Source of the DNA: JBBATK01 sp046297095
GTDB lineage: Bacteria > Bacteroidota > Ignavibacteria > Kapaibacteriales > NICIL-2
NCBI GenBank assembly: GCA_046297095.1
Contig: JBKCNS010000044.1
Span: forward strand, 1-16,497
Reading direction: 5' to 3'
DNA: 16,497 nt
The notes under the pieces were generated by a model. The model had not been told where the DNA came from, did no database searches, and worked only from the letters and a program-made list of their open reading frames with translations. Shown piece by piece: positions 1-7,047 of the stretch (the stretch's first letter is position 1; each line of letters begins with the position of its first letter). The position numbers were made by a program, and so were the translations under genes.

Positions 1-1
1 T

Positions 2-1912
2 TCCCTCTCCGAAATCCATCGCTCGGTAGCAGTGCCTGCGAAGGATACGCGGTGGAAGAAACTCCTTGCCTTCTTTGGTCCGGCGTATCTGATCAGCGTG
101 GGCTACATGGATCCGGGCAATTGGGCTACAGATATCGAGGGCGGTTCACGCTTCGGCTATACACTCGTATGGGTGTTGCTTGCATCGAACTTGATGGCGG
201 TGCTTCTGCAAACACTATCGGCCAGACTTGGCATTGCTTCCGGCCGCGATCTTGCCCAAGCATGCAGAGATAATTATCCGCGCCCTGTTGCTTTAAGCTT
301 ATGGCTGCTGTGCGAACTCGCCATTGCTGCCTGCGACCTGGCCGAAGTGCTGGGCACGGCAATCGGATTACAATTATTATTTGGATTGCCGCTGATAGCG
401 GGAGTGTTGATTACAGCTGTAGACTCGCTTTTCTTCCTTGCCATTCAAAACTTGGGCGTACGAAAGTTCGAGGCTTTTATACTCTCTATGGTACTGCTGG
501 TGGGATTGTGCTTTGTGTATCAACTGGCGCTCTCCCAGCCCTCTATGGCCGGTATTATTTCGGGTTGTGTACCCTCGCTACCGGCAGATGCAGTGTTTGT
601 TGCGCTCGGAATTATTGGTGCAACCGTGATGCCACACAATCTTTATCTGCATTCCGCACTTGTGCAAACGCGTTCGTTCGCAACCACCGACGAAGGAAAA
701 AAATCCGCCGCACGATATAATATTATCGATACCACTGTGGCATTGAATGCAGCTTTGCTTGTGAACGGCGCGCTCCTGGTGCTGGCGGCATCTGCCTTCC
801 ATGCCAGGGGCATAGCGGTAACGGATTTGGCGCAGGCGCATCAACTACTTGCTCCGCTTCTGGGAACGTCGGCCGCGGCAACAGCATTTGCCATTGCGCT
901 TATTGCGGCCGGACAATCCTCCACACTTACGGGAACTCTGGCAGGGCAGATTGTAATGGAGGGATTCCTCCGTTTCAAAATGCGTCCGGTGCTTCGCAGG
1001 TTGCTTACACGAACTGTGGCTATTGTGCCCGCAATAATTCTGCTCACCACCCAAGGGGAAAGCGGTACGTACTCCTTGTTGTTGCTTTCTCAGGTAATAC
1101 TCAGCTTGCAATTACCCTTTGCTATTGTGCCATTGATTCACTTCACGAGCAATCGCTCTATCATGGGCGTGCTTACTAGTCCGCGGTGGGTAACAGTGGC
1201 CGCATGGGTCACTGCGGCCGTGATTATAGCACTGAACATGCGTCTGGCGCACACTTCCATCACCGCATGGATAGCAGAGTCTGCACATCCTGTAGTCACA
1301 GCGGCCTTGATCATACCAGCAGTAGCCGTAGTGCTGTTTCTGCTTGGCTATGTGATTGTTCAGCCGCTTTTGCGTTCGCGTCAGCAGCAGCGCATGGGAT
1401 TAGGGCACGAGAACCGAAGCGGGCATAGCGCCTTTGCATCTGCGGACGCATTCACCCCCGCGCCCATGGATATGTTGGGAGAGAAAATGCACTACCGCCT
1501 TATTGCCGTGGCGGTAACCCACGATGCCGCAGACGAAGGTGTGCTGCGCCATGCCATCACTCTTTGCAAGGCACACTCGGCGCAGATGGTGCTTCTGCAT
1601 GTGGTTGAGGGAGCCGTGGGCAGTGTGTTCGGAAATAACACCTTCGACGCGGAAACCAGGCACGACGAACAGCTCATGAACCACTTATGCGCTCGAGTGC
1701 AGGAACAGGGAATTGATTGCACGGCATTGCTGGGCTACGGAAATGTTCCTAAGGAATTGATACGCCTATCGCGGCAGTGCGCTGCGGATGCTCTCGTAAT
1801 GGGCGGCCACGGGCATCGCGGCTGGAAGGATCTGCTGTTCGGCTCCACAGTTTCGCCGGTGCGTCATGCATTGTCTATACCGGTTCTGGTAGTGCGCTAC
1901 GTCGTGCGCTAG
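2..1912 (+). CDS. mntH: NRAMP-family Mn2+/Fe2+ transporter fused to a C-terminal UspA domain (5' end cut by window)
   Basis: Proton-coupled divalent metal importer of the inner membrane (NRAMP/SLC11) with a cytoplasmic universal stress protein domain at its C-terminus. The frame is open to the window edge, and the residues before the GTG at 32 (SLSEIHRSVAVP) resemble the conserved NRAMP N-terminus, so the true start lies upstream. Counted from that GTG, the metal-binding DPGN of TM1 is at residues 27-30 and the MPHN of TM6 at 200-203. About ten further hydrophobic segments run to residue 445. A linker of about 40 residues leads to the UspA domain (about 488-624), which keeps the ATP-binding pattern G-x2-G-x9-G-S (G591, G594, G604, S605). 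This suggests nucleotide-dependent control of transport, which is inference. The last codons lie in a 12-bp tandem repeat that continues past the stop. Mn2+ versus Fe2+ preference cannot be decided from sequence. Confidence 0.95.
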   Translation, partial: SLSEIHRSVAVPAKDTRWKKLLAFFGPAYLISVGYMDPGNWATDIEGGSRFGYTLVWVLLASNLMAVLLQTLSARLGIASGRDLAQACRDNYPRPVALSLWLLCELAIAACDLAEVLGTAIGLQLLFGLPLIAGVLITAVDSLFFLAIQNLGVRKFEAFILSMVLLVGLCFVYQLALSQPSMAGIISGCVPSLPADAVFVALGIIGATVMPHNLYLHSALVQTRSFATTDEGKKSAARYNIIDTTVALNAALLVNGALLVLAASAFHARGIAVTDLAQAHQLLAPLLGTSAAATAFAIALIAAGQSSTLTGTLAGQIVMEGFLRFKMRPVLRRLLTRTVAIVPAIILLTTQGESGTYSLLLLSQVILSLQLPFAIVPLIHFTSNRSIMGVLTSPRWVTVAAWVTAAVIIALNMRLAHTSITAWIAESAHPVVTAALIIPAVAVVLFLLGYVIVQPLLRSRQQQRMGLGHENRSGHSAFASADAFTPAPMDMLGEKMHYRLIAVAVTHDAADEGVLRHAITLCKAHSAQMVLLHVVEGAVGSVFGNNTFDAETRHDEQLMNHLCARVQEQGIDCTALLGYGNVPKELIRLSRQCAADALVMGGHGHRGWKDLLFGSTVSPVRHALSIPVLVVRYVVR

Positions 1913-1948
1913 GTAGTGCGCTAGGTCGTGCGCCAAACAGTGCACTAA
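1889..1948 (+). repeat. Five 12-bp tandem repeat units spanning the stop codon of the NRAMP-UspA gene
   Basis: Units begin at 1889, 1901, 1913, 1925 and 1937, with consensus GTMGTGCGCTAS; the last two are degraded. The period is a multiple of three and in frame with the gene. Unit 1 encodes V-V-R-Y, and unit 2 encodes V-V-R followed by the TAG stop. Unit 3 would encode V-V-R-TAG again, and unit 5 ends in TAA. A single C/G difference in the last base of the unit separates Tyr (TAC) from stop (TAG). Confidence 0.85.
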
Positions 1949-2172
1949 GCAACGGGCGATGTGCCTCTGATACGGGCGCCGCTATAGGGTCTAATCCAAC
2001 TACAACAGAAATCTCGGTTCAGCAAACACCAAGGCTTTTTTAGGAACGTCTTGGCACAAAGCACGGCATAGCGTAGTTTTGCAGCCCGGTTGCGGAAGGC
2101 ATTGCACATTAGGCACTGCCGATGCAACATGGACTAATTTCGCGACGGCAGAGTTTTTTGCCGCGCAGTGAT
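1949..2172. other. Intergenic stretch before tRNA-His; no supported gene
   Basis: I see no convincing protein gene here. A 61-codon open frame on the minus strand (1945-2130) is rich in Cys and Arg, has no recognisable domain and overlaps the repeat tract. The stretch next to the tRNA holds a hairpin (2142-2166), listed separately. No clear rho-independent terminator for the NRAMP gene is visible. Confidence 0.5.
2142..2166 (+). other. Hairpin immediately upstream of tRNA-His
   Basis: The left arm (2142-2150) and right arm (2159-2166) pair over eight base pairs with one bulged A at 2145, around a T-rich loop (2151-2158). It ends six bases before the tRNA 5' end. It could be a structured 5' leader of the tRNA precursor. 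It is not a normal terminator because the T-run is in the loop, not after the stem. Confidence 0.35.
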
Positions 2173-2246
2173 GGCGAATGTAGCTCAGTTGGTAGAGCCC
2201 CGGTTTGTGGTTCCGGTTGTCGCGGGTTCAATCCCCGTCGTTCGCC
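2173..2246 (+). tRNA. tRNA-His (anticodon GTG)
   Basis: A complete cloverleaf. The acceptor stem runs 2174-2180/2239-2245 with one T-G wobble. The D-arm starts GCTCAGTTGGTAGAGC, the anticodon loop TTGTGGT carries GTG at 2207-2209, and the T-arm loop is TTCAATC. The extra 5' G (-1, base 2173) opposite discriminator C73 (2246) is the identity element of tRNA-His. The top of the anticodon stem has a T-T mismatch (31-39). The bases after C73 are CCCA, not an exact CCA, so the 3' CCA is probably added after transcription. A strong terminator follows within four bases, so the gene is the last of its transcript. Confidence 0.97.
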
Positions 2247-2249
2247 CCC

Positions 2250-2281
2250 AAAGGACTGTCTGATGACAGTCCTTTTTTTTT
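2250..2281 (+). terminator. Rho-independent terminator after tRNA-His
   Basis: A perfect 11-bp stem (2250-2260 with 2265-2275) closed by a TGAT loop and merging into a run of nine Ts. It sits directly behind the tRNA. The A-run on the left arm could let it work weakly in the other direction for the convergent minus-strand operon, whose last gene ends about 120 bases away. Confidence 0.93.
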
Positions 2282-2401
2282 GAGGATGAGGGAAGTTGGT
2301 ACATGCTTATCTCAAGACTCCGACCTGAGTTCTCTAACTTCAATTCTCTGCTCTGCCTATTTGCGCGCTTAGAGAGCGATTCCGGCTACTATACTATCAG
2401 C

Positions 2402-2791
2402 TCAAGTAGCTGCACCGGTAGTTGACCCTTTTACATCTGCCACCTTGAGTGCTTCGCGCGCCGCGCGCGGCAGGGAATGACTCACCAGCCCATACGAATG
2501 CACGATCAACTCCTCGATCACTGTATCCGGCACATCGCCGCTAAGCTCCAGCGTATTCCAATGGCGTTTATTCATGTGATATCCGGGCGTGATTCCTGAG
2601 TACCGCTCGCGTAATTGAAGGGCGCGATCGGGATCGCATTTCAGGTTCATGGTTGCGGGATCTGCTTCGAGAGGAAGCAACGCAAAGATCTTCGTGGCCA
2701 CTCTAAACACAAGTGTGTCGGGCCCAAAGGGCATGTCTTCTGAACTGCCATCAAGAGATAGGCAGATGCGCCGTGCGGTTTCCGGTGTCAT
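2402..2791 (-). CDS. MmcQ/YjbR family protein
   Basis: A 129-residue protein of the MmcQ/YjbR (DUF419) family, small cytoplasmic proteins with a CyaY-like fold often annotated as DNA-binding. Their biological role is not firmly known. The family signature is clear: an N-terminal DMPFGPDTLVFRV strand pair, K-D-P-x-x-A-x-x-L-R-E in the middle, the PGYHMNKRHWNTL core at about residues 69-81, and the SYGLVSHSLP helix near the C-terminus. Length is normal for the family. The ATG at 2791 shares one base with the TAA stop of the upstream lipoprotein gene (TAATG), so the two are probably co-transcribed and translationally coupled. The last residues (about 115-129) are not conserved family sequence. 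Confidence 0.9.
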   Translation of the reverse strand: MTPETARRICLSLDGSSEDMPFGPDTLVFRVATKIFALLPLEADPATMNLKCDPDRALQLRERYSGITPGYHMNKRHWNTLELSGDVPDTVIEELIVHSYGLVSHSLPRAAREALKVADVKGSTTGAAT

Positions 2792-3234
2792 TAGGGAACG
2801 TTGTAGGTTACAGACTTGATAACAAGTAAGCCTCGTGGAGACACCTGCGGATAGCGAACCTCGTACACTCCTGTGGTATCAAAGGGAATGGACAGGATAG
2901 TGGTTACGGTGTCCAGGCCGGGCTGGCAAACAGCAGAGGCGAGTTTCTTGATACTGGCAGACACGTAGGTGAATTTCTTTTTCTGGACACTGTCGTACTC
3001 CGCGCTGTGCACAGCGTAGTCGAAGCTCCAGCAAGATCGTGCAGGTGTTTGAATTTTTAGACCAACCTTCAAAACGTGATCGGGCGTGGCGGTGTATTCA
3101 ACATCCGGCTCTATGTGGGCCGAACTTTGATAATCGTAGTCGGGCCGTGTGGACGAAGAGCAGGACATCATCCAGAAGCAGCTCAGAACAACACACGCGC
3201 AGACGGTAGCAATCAACAAACCGGGAAGTTTCAT
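2791..3234 (-). CDS. Small predicted lipoprotein of unknown function
   Basis: A 147-residue protein with no recognised domain. Residues 1-24 form a signal peptide with a long hydrophobic core. Two cysteines could be the lipidation site: VLSC (Cys19) fits the lipobox better by sequence, while MMSC (Cys25) is followed by the Ser-rich spacer typical of a mature lipoprotein. The mature part has alternating polar and hydrophobic residues that suggest beta strands, and two further Cys residues that could form a disulfide. It lies between the VWA-OmpA lipoprotein gene (83 bases upstream) and the MmcQ/YjbR gene (one-base overlap), so an envelope role is likely. The 25 bases before the ATG are AT-rich and may hold its own promoter. 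Confidence 0.75.
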   Translation of the reverse strand: MKLPGLLIATVCACVVLSCFWMMSCSSSTRPDYDYQSSAHIEPDVEYTATPDHVLKVGLKIQTPARSCWSFDYAVHSAEYDSVQKKKFTYVSASIKKLASAVCQPGLDTVTTILSIPFDTTGVYEVRYPQVSPRGLLVIKSVTYNVP

Positions 3235-3317
3235 AGTCTATGAATTAATACAAATAGTTCAGTGCGGAACTAAGCTACAGAAGCAGCGCACGGGTGGCGC
3301 CGGCCGTGGCCCGTTCA

Positions 3318-4757
3318 TCACCTCTTGAGAATTCTAAACTCCGTGCGTCGGTTAGTGGCACGGTTATCTTCGGAATCGTTGGGAACGAGAGGATAAAGCA
3401 TACCCATTCCTCGCGGCTTTAGGCGCTTTGCCTCTATACCTTTGGATACCAGCGCATCTACCACCGCTCGCGCGCGAGCTTCGGAAAGGCGAAGATTAAA
3501 CTCCTCCCCGCCGATATTATCGGTATGGCCCTGTACCTCCAGCCACACGCGCTCATAGCGTTCAAGCTGATCAACAAGCTCCTCGATGATACCCTGGGCC
3601 TCCGGCTTCAATGTGGATTTGTTGAAGTCGAAGGGGATTTTCTTGTAAATAGGATTGTCCGGATCGCGAAACGGATTGATATCGCTTTTGTCGTACGAGC
3701 CGCGAGCTACCAATGTGTCCCGGCCGGGAAGAGTTAGACTAAGAGAAACAAAATGCTTGCCGGCGAACACAGGCGGCGTGTAGGTTACTAAATAGTAATT
3801 GCGCAGCGAGCGATAAATCTCTTTAAATACTTTAATGAGTTCGGCCTTCGAGGTAATCTGATAATATTTACCACCGGTATTCTCCGATACATAATTAAGC
3901 AGTTCATCCTGGGTGTACCCAAAGCCCACGGTAAATACGCGAACATTTCGTTCCCGGGCTTCACGGAACACATCCCTCATACTACCCTGCGAATAATTAT
4001 CGTCACCATCGGTAAATGCAATAAGTATGCGGGGAATATCTGCGGGCAGAGTATCGAACATGCGAATGCTTTTTACCAGGCCATCGTAAAAAGCGCTGTA
4101 TCTGCCGAAACCCTTGTTTTTATGCGCTCTGTAGGCAGAGAGAAGCTCCTCTTTGCCCGTAGCAAACGGCACCTTGATTTGAAAGTCTTTATTAAATCCC
4201 GAGATGGCGATATAATCCTGCGGCAACTTCAAATCGATAAACATCTCCGTGCCCGTAGCCAGGGCGTCCATTACATCATTCATGGATCCGCTGTAGTCTA
4301 TGAGCATATTTACCGCATAGGGTATGGAGTCGTTCTCCCCGTACTCACGCACCGTAAAAGGGCGAACCGGTACAATGCGGCGGCCAAGTTTTTCTTCCAA
4401 GCCTGTCCAGTAGTCCTGGTTCTCCGCTACAGGTGGCGCCAGGTGAGTGATAAAGTTTCCGGTGGAATCGAACACGCGCGCATACAGGCGTATTTGCTTG
4501 GGATAATCTTCGCTTTCGATTTTCCATATATCATGGATCAGACTGTCGCCGGGCTTCACTTCCGTATAGGGCTTGGAGTCTGTAAGAAAGAACTGCTGCT
4601 TCACGCCGTTACCTTCCGTGTCTCGGAGAGCAAACTGCGCGTCTACTCCCGGCCTCTTCGCCGAGCCGCATCCGCTAAGCAAAAGCAGTGCAGCGGTGGC
4701 CACGAAGGTAGCAAGTGCCTTGATGCTATTGGTGTGCATGGAAGGAAATGGAATCAT
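3318..4757 (-). CDS. Lipoprotein with von Willebrand factor A and OmpA peptidoglycan-binding domains
   Basis: A 479-residue envelope protein. Residues 1-30 are a lipoprotein signal with lipobox LSGC (Cys30); translation could start at Met7 instead. A beta-rich N-terminal segment (about 38-140) precedes a VWA domain (about 147-325). Its MIDAS metal site is visible as D154-Y-S-G-S158, with a T249-D-G-D-D motif further on, so it can probably bind a ligand through a divalent metal. The C-terminus (about 372-479) is an OmpA-like domain with the peptidoglycan signature GHTDN (410-414), NLRLSEARA and a final NRRTEF. The layout suggests a protein anchored in the outer membrane by lipid, gripping peptidoglycan at one end and displaying an adhesion domain between. 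It follows gatC on the same strand after a 78-base gap. Partner and substrate are unknown. Confidence 0.93.
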   Translation of the reverse strand: MIPFPSMHTNSIKALATFVATAALLLLSGCGSAKRPGVDAQFALRDTEGNGVKQQFFLTDSKPYTEVKPGDSLIHDIWKIESEDYPKQIRLYARVFDSTGNFITHLAPPVAENQDYWTGLEEKLGRRIVPVRPFTVREYGENDSIPYAVNMLIDYSGSMNDVMDALATGTEMFIDLKLPQDYIAISGFNKDFQIKVPFATGKEELLSAYRAHKNKGFGRYSAFYDGLVKSIRMFDTLPADIPRILIAFTDGDDNYSQGSMRDVFREARERNVRVFTVGFGYTQDELLNYVSENTGGKYYQITSKAELIKVFKEIYRSLRNYYLVTYTPPVFAGKHFVSLSLTLPGRDTLVARGSYDKSDINPFRDPDNPIYKKIPFDFNKSTLKPEAQGIIEELVDQLERYERVWLEVQGHTDNIGGEEFNLRLSEARARAVVDALVSKGIEAKRLKPRGMGMLYPLVPNDSEDNRATNRRTEFRILKR

Positions 4758-4835
4758 AGTGGTGCAATAACCGGCAGCTAAAGGTTATAGGATGAAGCCA
4801 AACCATAAAAGGTGTACACACCCGGCGGGAACGTA

Positions 4836-5120
4836 TTAGCCCAACACCTTGGGCACTTTAAAGAATCCCTCGTTGCGCTTTGGTGCGTTACTCAAAGCTT
4901 CGTCGCGAGAGAGCGATGTGTGGGGAACATCCTCTCTGAACACATTGGTACTTTCCGTGATGTGTACGAGCGGCTCCACGCCATCCAGATTCATGGTGTC
5001 GATCTCTCCAATGTATGCCAGTAGTTGCGAGAACTGTTCGGTAAACGCATCAATCTTTGATTCGTCCAAACGAAGCTTCGAAAGCTCTGCCACCTTGAGT
5101 ACTGTTTCGCGTGTAACCAT
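4836..5120 (-). CDS. gatC: Asp-tRNA(Asn)/Glu-tRNA(Gln) amidotransferase subunit C
   Basis: A 94-residue GatC, the small subunit of the GatCAB amidotransferase that converts misacylated Asp-tRNA(Asn) and/or Glu-tRNA(Gln) to the amidated forms. GatC wraps around GatA and stabilises the complex. Diagnostic stretches are VLKVAELSKLRLDE at the N-terminus, the helix ending IGEIDTMNLDGVEP, and the REDVPHTSLSRDEAL motif with the C-terminal NAPKRNEGFFKVPKVL that docks on GatA. Length is typical. gatA and gatB are not in this window, so the genes are scattered. It stands alone at the head of a minus-strand run, separated from nuoB by a terminator. The upstream 75 bases contain two AT-rich -10-like hexamers, but I cannot assign a promoter. 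Confidence 0.96.
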   Translation of the reverse strand: MVTRETVLKVAELSKLRLDESKIDAFTEQFSQLLAYIGEIDTMNLDGVEPLVHITESTNVFREDVPHTSLSRDEALSNAPKRNEGFFKVPKVLG

Positions 5121-5195
5121 TGTAGTGTACCGGACTATGATGTATCAGATTGTAATAAACACCGGGAGTATAAACACAGGCACTATGCGGCCGGT

Positions 5196-5238
5196 AAAAA
5201 AAACCACCGCCGGACAAACATCGCGGAGGTGGTTTTTA
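5196..5238 (-). terminator. Rho-independent terminator after nuoB
   Basis: A 10-bp stem (5199-5208 with 5228-5237) has A/T-rich outer pairs that provide a T-run at either end, so it can act in both directions. The inner loop has partial GC pairing. It lies 24 bases past the nuoB stop and separates the nuoAB transcript from gatC. Confidence 0.85.
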
Positions 5239-5261
5239 TCGTTGTCAACGGCACATCACAC

Positions 5262-5792
5262 TTACGCTGCCACTTCTTCTTTATTGAAATCGAGCAACGT
5301 AGGCACGGTGCGTCCTGTTTTTTCCTGAATAGTAATCAGGGCTTTGAGCAATGCTTCGGGGCGCGGAGGGCAGCCGGACACGTACACGTCCACGGGAATA
5401 AACTGATCGATTCCCTGAACCACGGAATAGCTGCGAAACATACCGCCTGTAGAGGCGCATACACCCATGGAAATAACCCACTTGGGATCGGGCATCTGAT
5501 CGTAGATCTTCCGCACAACCCACGACATCTTATTTGTTACCGTGCCGGCCACAATAAGAAGGTCAGACTGGCGCGGCGTAAAGCCCATCTTCTCGGAGCC
5601 GAAGCGAGCCGAGTCGAAGCGCGAGCTTGCAAAAGCCATCATCTCGATACCACAGCAAGAAATACCAAGCGGCATAGGCCACATGGAATTTTTCTGACCC
5701 CAACCAATAGTATTCTTACTGAGCCAATCGAGTACACTGTCTACGCGCGTTGTTACATATCCATCGCGCGCTAGTTGATCGTTTAATCCCAT
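5262..5792 (-). CDS. nuoB: NADH-quinone oxidoreductase subunit B
   Basis: A 176-residue NuoB/PSST subunit of respiratory complex I. It sits at the junction of the peripheral and membrane arms and carries the [4Fe-4S] cluster N2, which passes electrons to quinone. All four cluster ligands are visible: the tandem cysteines C46-C47 in the ISCCGIEMM motif, C112 in SMGVCASTGG, and C141 in VSGCPPRPE. The conserved FTPRQSDLLIVAGTV stretch is at 71-85. Length is normal and nothing suggests damage. The ATG lies inside the end of nuoA (10-base overlap), so translation of the two is coupled. A terminator follows, so nuoC and later subunits are not in this transcript. Confidence 0.98.
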   Translation of the reverse strand: MGLNDQLARDGYVTTRVDSVLDWLSKNTIGWGQKNSMWPMPLGISCCGIEMMAFASSRFDSARFGSEKMGFTPRQSDLLIVAGTVTNKMSWVVRKIYDQMPDPKWVISMGVCASTGGMFRSYSVVQGIDQFIPVDVYVSGCPPRPEALLKALITIQEKTGRTVPTLLDFNKEEVAA

Positions 5793-6139
5793 TTCAATGC
5801 TCCTTTTTTGACCACGTAGATATAACCGGCAAATAAGAGTACCATGAACAATACCATGGCTACATAACCAACCAGCCCCAAGGTGCGGAATTGCACAGCC
5901 CAGGGATACATAAACACAATCTCGATATCGAACAGAATAAAGATCATGGCTACCATGTAGAACTTCACGCTAAAGCGCTCACGAGCACTCTTCACCGGTT
6001 CCAAACCGGATTCGTACGTGGAGTTCTTTTCTTTATTCGGGCGGCGGGGCCCGATATACTCGGCAATGAGAATATTCAGCAATCCAAAGCCCAGTCCGAC
6101 GCCAATCATGACAACGACCGGTATGTAATTCTCCATCAT
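5783..6139 (-). CDS. nuoA: NADH-quinone oxidoreductase subunit A
   Basis: A 118-residue NuoA/ND3 membrane subunit of complex I. It has three transmembrane helices (about 5-28, 62-82 and 88-110). The family motif YESGLEPVKSARERFSVKFY follows the first helix, on the loop that contacts the quinone cavity, and DIEIVFMYPWAV is in the second helix. As in many bacterial NuoA proteins, the loop reads YESG rather than the YECG of many other homologues. AAGGAA lies eight bases before the first of two adjacent ATG codons, a good ribosome-binding site. The gene overlaps nuoB by 10 bases. Confidence 0.98.
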   Translation of the reverse strand: MMENYIPVVVMIGVGLGFGLLNILIAEYIGPRRPNKEKNSTYESGLEPVKSARERFSVKFYMVAMIFILFDIEIVFMYPWAVQFRTLGLVGYVAMVLFMVLLFAGYIYVVKKGALKWD

Positions 6140-6160
6140 AGGCTTGATTCCTTCGCTACG

Positions 6161-6283
6161 TTATCGGCACGTTTTCCACATTTCATCATGGAGTTTTTCA
6201 CCACGTGCCCAAATGCGACGCCGCAAGTTAGTATGCACGGCACAAACGGCAATCGCGAAGAGCATCAGCTGCGGAAACGGCAT
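6161..6283 (-). CDS. Possible 40-residue single-pass membrane ORF upstream of nuoA
   Basis: A small open frame between the unknown membrane protein and nuoA. It starts at ATG 6283 and encodes MPFPQ, then a hydrophobic segment (LMLFAIAVCAVH), then a positively charged tail with RRRIW, which resembles a one-helix inner-membrane peptide. It ends 21 bases before nuoA on the same strand. GGGAAA just before the ATG is only a weak ribosome-binding site. The frame is also open further upstream to 6409, which could equally make it chance. Nothing identifies a function. Confidence 0.28.
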   Translation of the reverse strand: MPFPQLMLFAIAVCAVHTNLRRRIWARGEKLHDEMWKTCR

Positions 6284-6309
6284 TTTCCCGCTTTTGGCAG
6301 TAGTTGGTC

Positions 6310-7041
6310 CTATTCGGTGCCGGGGTGTGGATCCTTTGCCGGTATTGCGGATCCCGCAATGCTGCAGTACGCGGTAATAATGCCCGTTTTGATCAATTCG
6401 GGAAGCCAAATCGGCACATTGAATTCACGAACCAACGGTATCCATAGTGTGCTGGAGATATCCCACGGGATCACCACCGAAGCATACATGAGCACCATAG
6501 CGCCGATAAAGGTGTTGCGCTCCGATCGCAGACCAAGTACTCTATACCAGAACGCCGGCATGAATATCGACCCCACCACCGCTCCGGCGGCAGTAAGGGG
6601 AATGATAAGTGCAATCCACTCCGCTCCCAAACCCAGAAAGCCCGCCGTTACTGCCACACCGGGGTCCCTGGATATGCGAACAAGCGAGGCAAGGAAACTC
6701 AACACGAGCAGGGAATAGGGAGAAACAGCCCCTGAGCTATGCGGCCATACTCCACTCGGCGACACCCCATTCGGCGACACCCCACTCGGCATCGATTCAC
6801 TCCCACCACCGGCAAGCGTGCCGGCGCGCCGGGGATGCATCAGCAATTGGGCTATGGTGCCGGCCGCCGCCCGAATCACGCCCGGAGACAGGGCCATTGT
6901 GCCGCGAACAAAGCCGGCCGGTATATGACGAGCGCTAAACAAGGATAAACCCGTATGCATCAAAGAAACTGTGTGAACATTGCCAAGCACTGCAACAGCG
7001 CAATCAAAGCAACTGTAAAAGCCTGGCGATAGGAACTGCAA
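6310..7041 (-). CDS. Predicted membrane protein of unknown function
   Basis: A 243-residue frame I do not recognise. Residues 105-235 carry hydrophobic stretches compatible with three to five membrane helices (about 108-122, 128-162, 176-193 and 216-233). The N-terminal 80 residues are only moderately hydrophobic. Residues 84-100 are a low-complexity tract of repeated S-P-S/N-G-V units, encoded by 15-bp tandem repeats. The start is uncertain: ATG 7041 gives the full length, but Met28 or Met50 is possible, and no clear ribosome-binding site favours any of them. It is divergent from panB, with a 92-base gap, and 170 bases upstream of nuoA on the same strand. No complex I link can be claimed. 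Confidence 0.6.
   Translation of the reverse strand: MQFLSPGFYSCFDCAVAVLGNVHTVSLMHTGLSLFSARHIPAGFVRGTMALSPGVIRAAAGTIAQLLMHPRRAGTLAGGGSESMPSGVSPNGVSPSGVWPHSSGAVSPYSLLVLSFLASLVRISRDPGVAVTAGFLGLGAEWIALIIPLTAAGAVVGSIFMPAFWYRVLGLRSERNTFIGAMVLMYASVVIPWDISSTLWIPLVREFNVPIWLPELIKTGIITAYCSIAGSAIPAKDPHPGTE
6752..6790. repeat. 15-bp tandem repeat, about 2.6 copies, inside the unknown membrane protein gene
   Basis: The core CYCGGCGACACCC recurs with a period of 15 bases from 6752 to 6790, with an A/T-rich variant in the middle copy. The period is a multiple of three. It encodes a five-residue repeat (S-P-S-G-V, S-P-N-G-V), so the reading frame is kept. Confidence 0.8.
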
Positions 7042-7047
7042 TTAACC

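Noticed and set aside
1945..2130. A 61-codon minus-strand open frame, Cys- and Arg-rich
   Set aside because: No recognisable domain, overlaps the 12-bp repeat tract and lacks a ribosome-binding site; likely chance.
2102..2130. TTGCAC and CAACAT with 17-base spacing as a sigma-70-like promoter for tRNA-His
   Set aside because: The -10 matches only three of six consensus bases; too weak to call.
3290..3316. GC-rich imperfect inverted repeat between the VWA-OmpA gene and the small lipoprotein gene
   Set aside because: It has bulges and no T-run on the minus strand, so it is not supported as a terminator.
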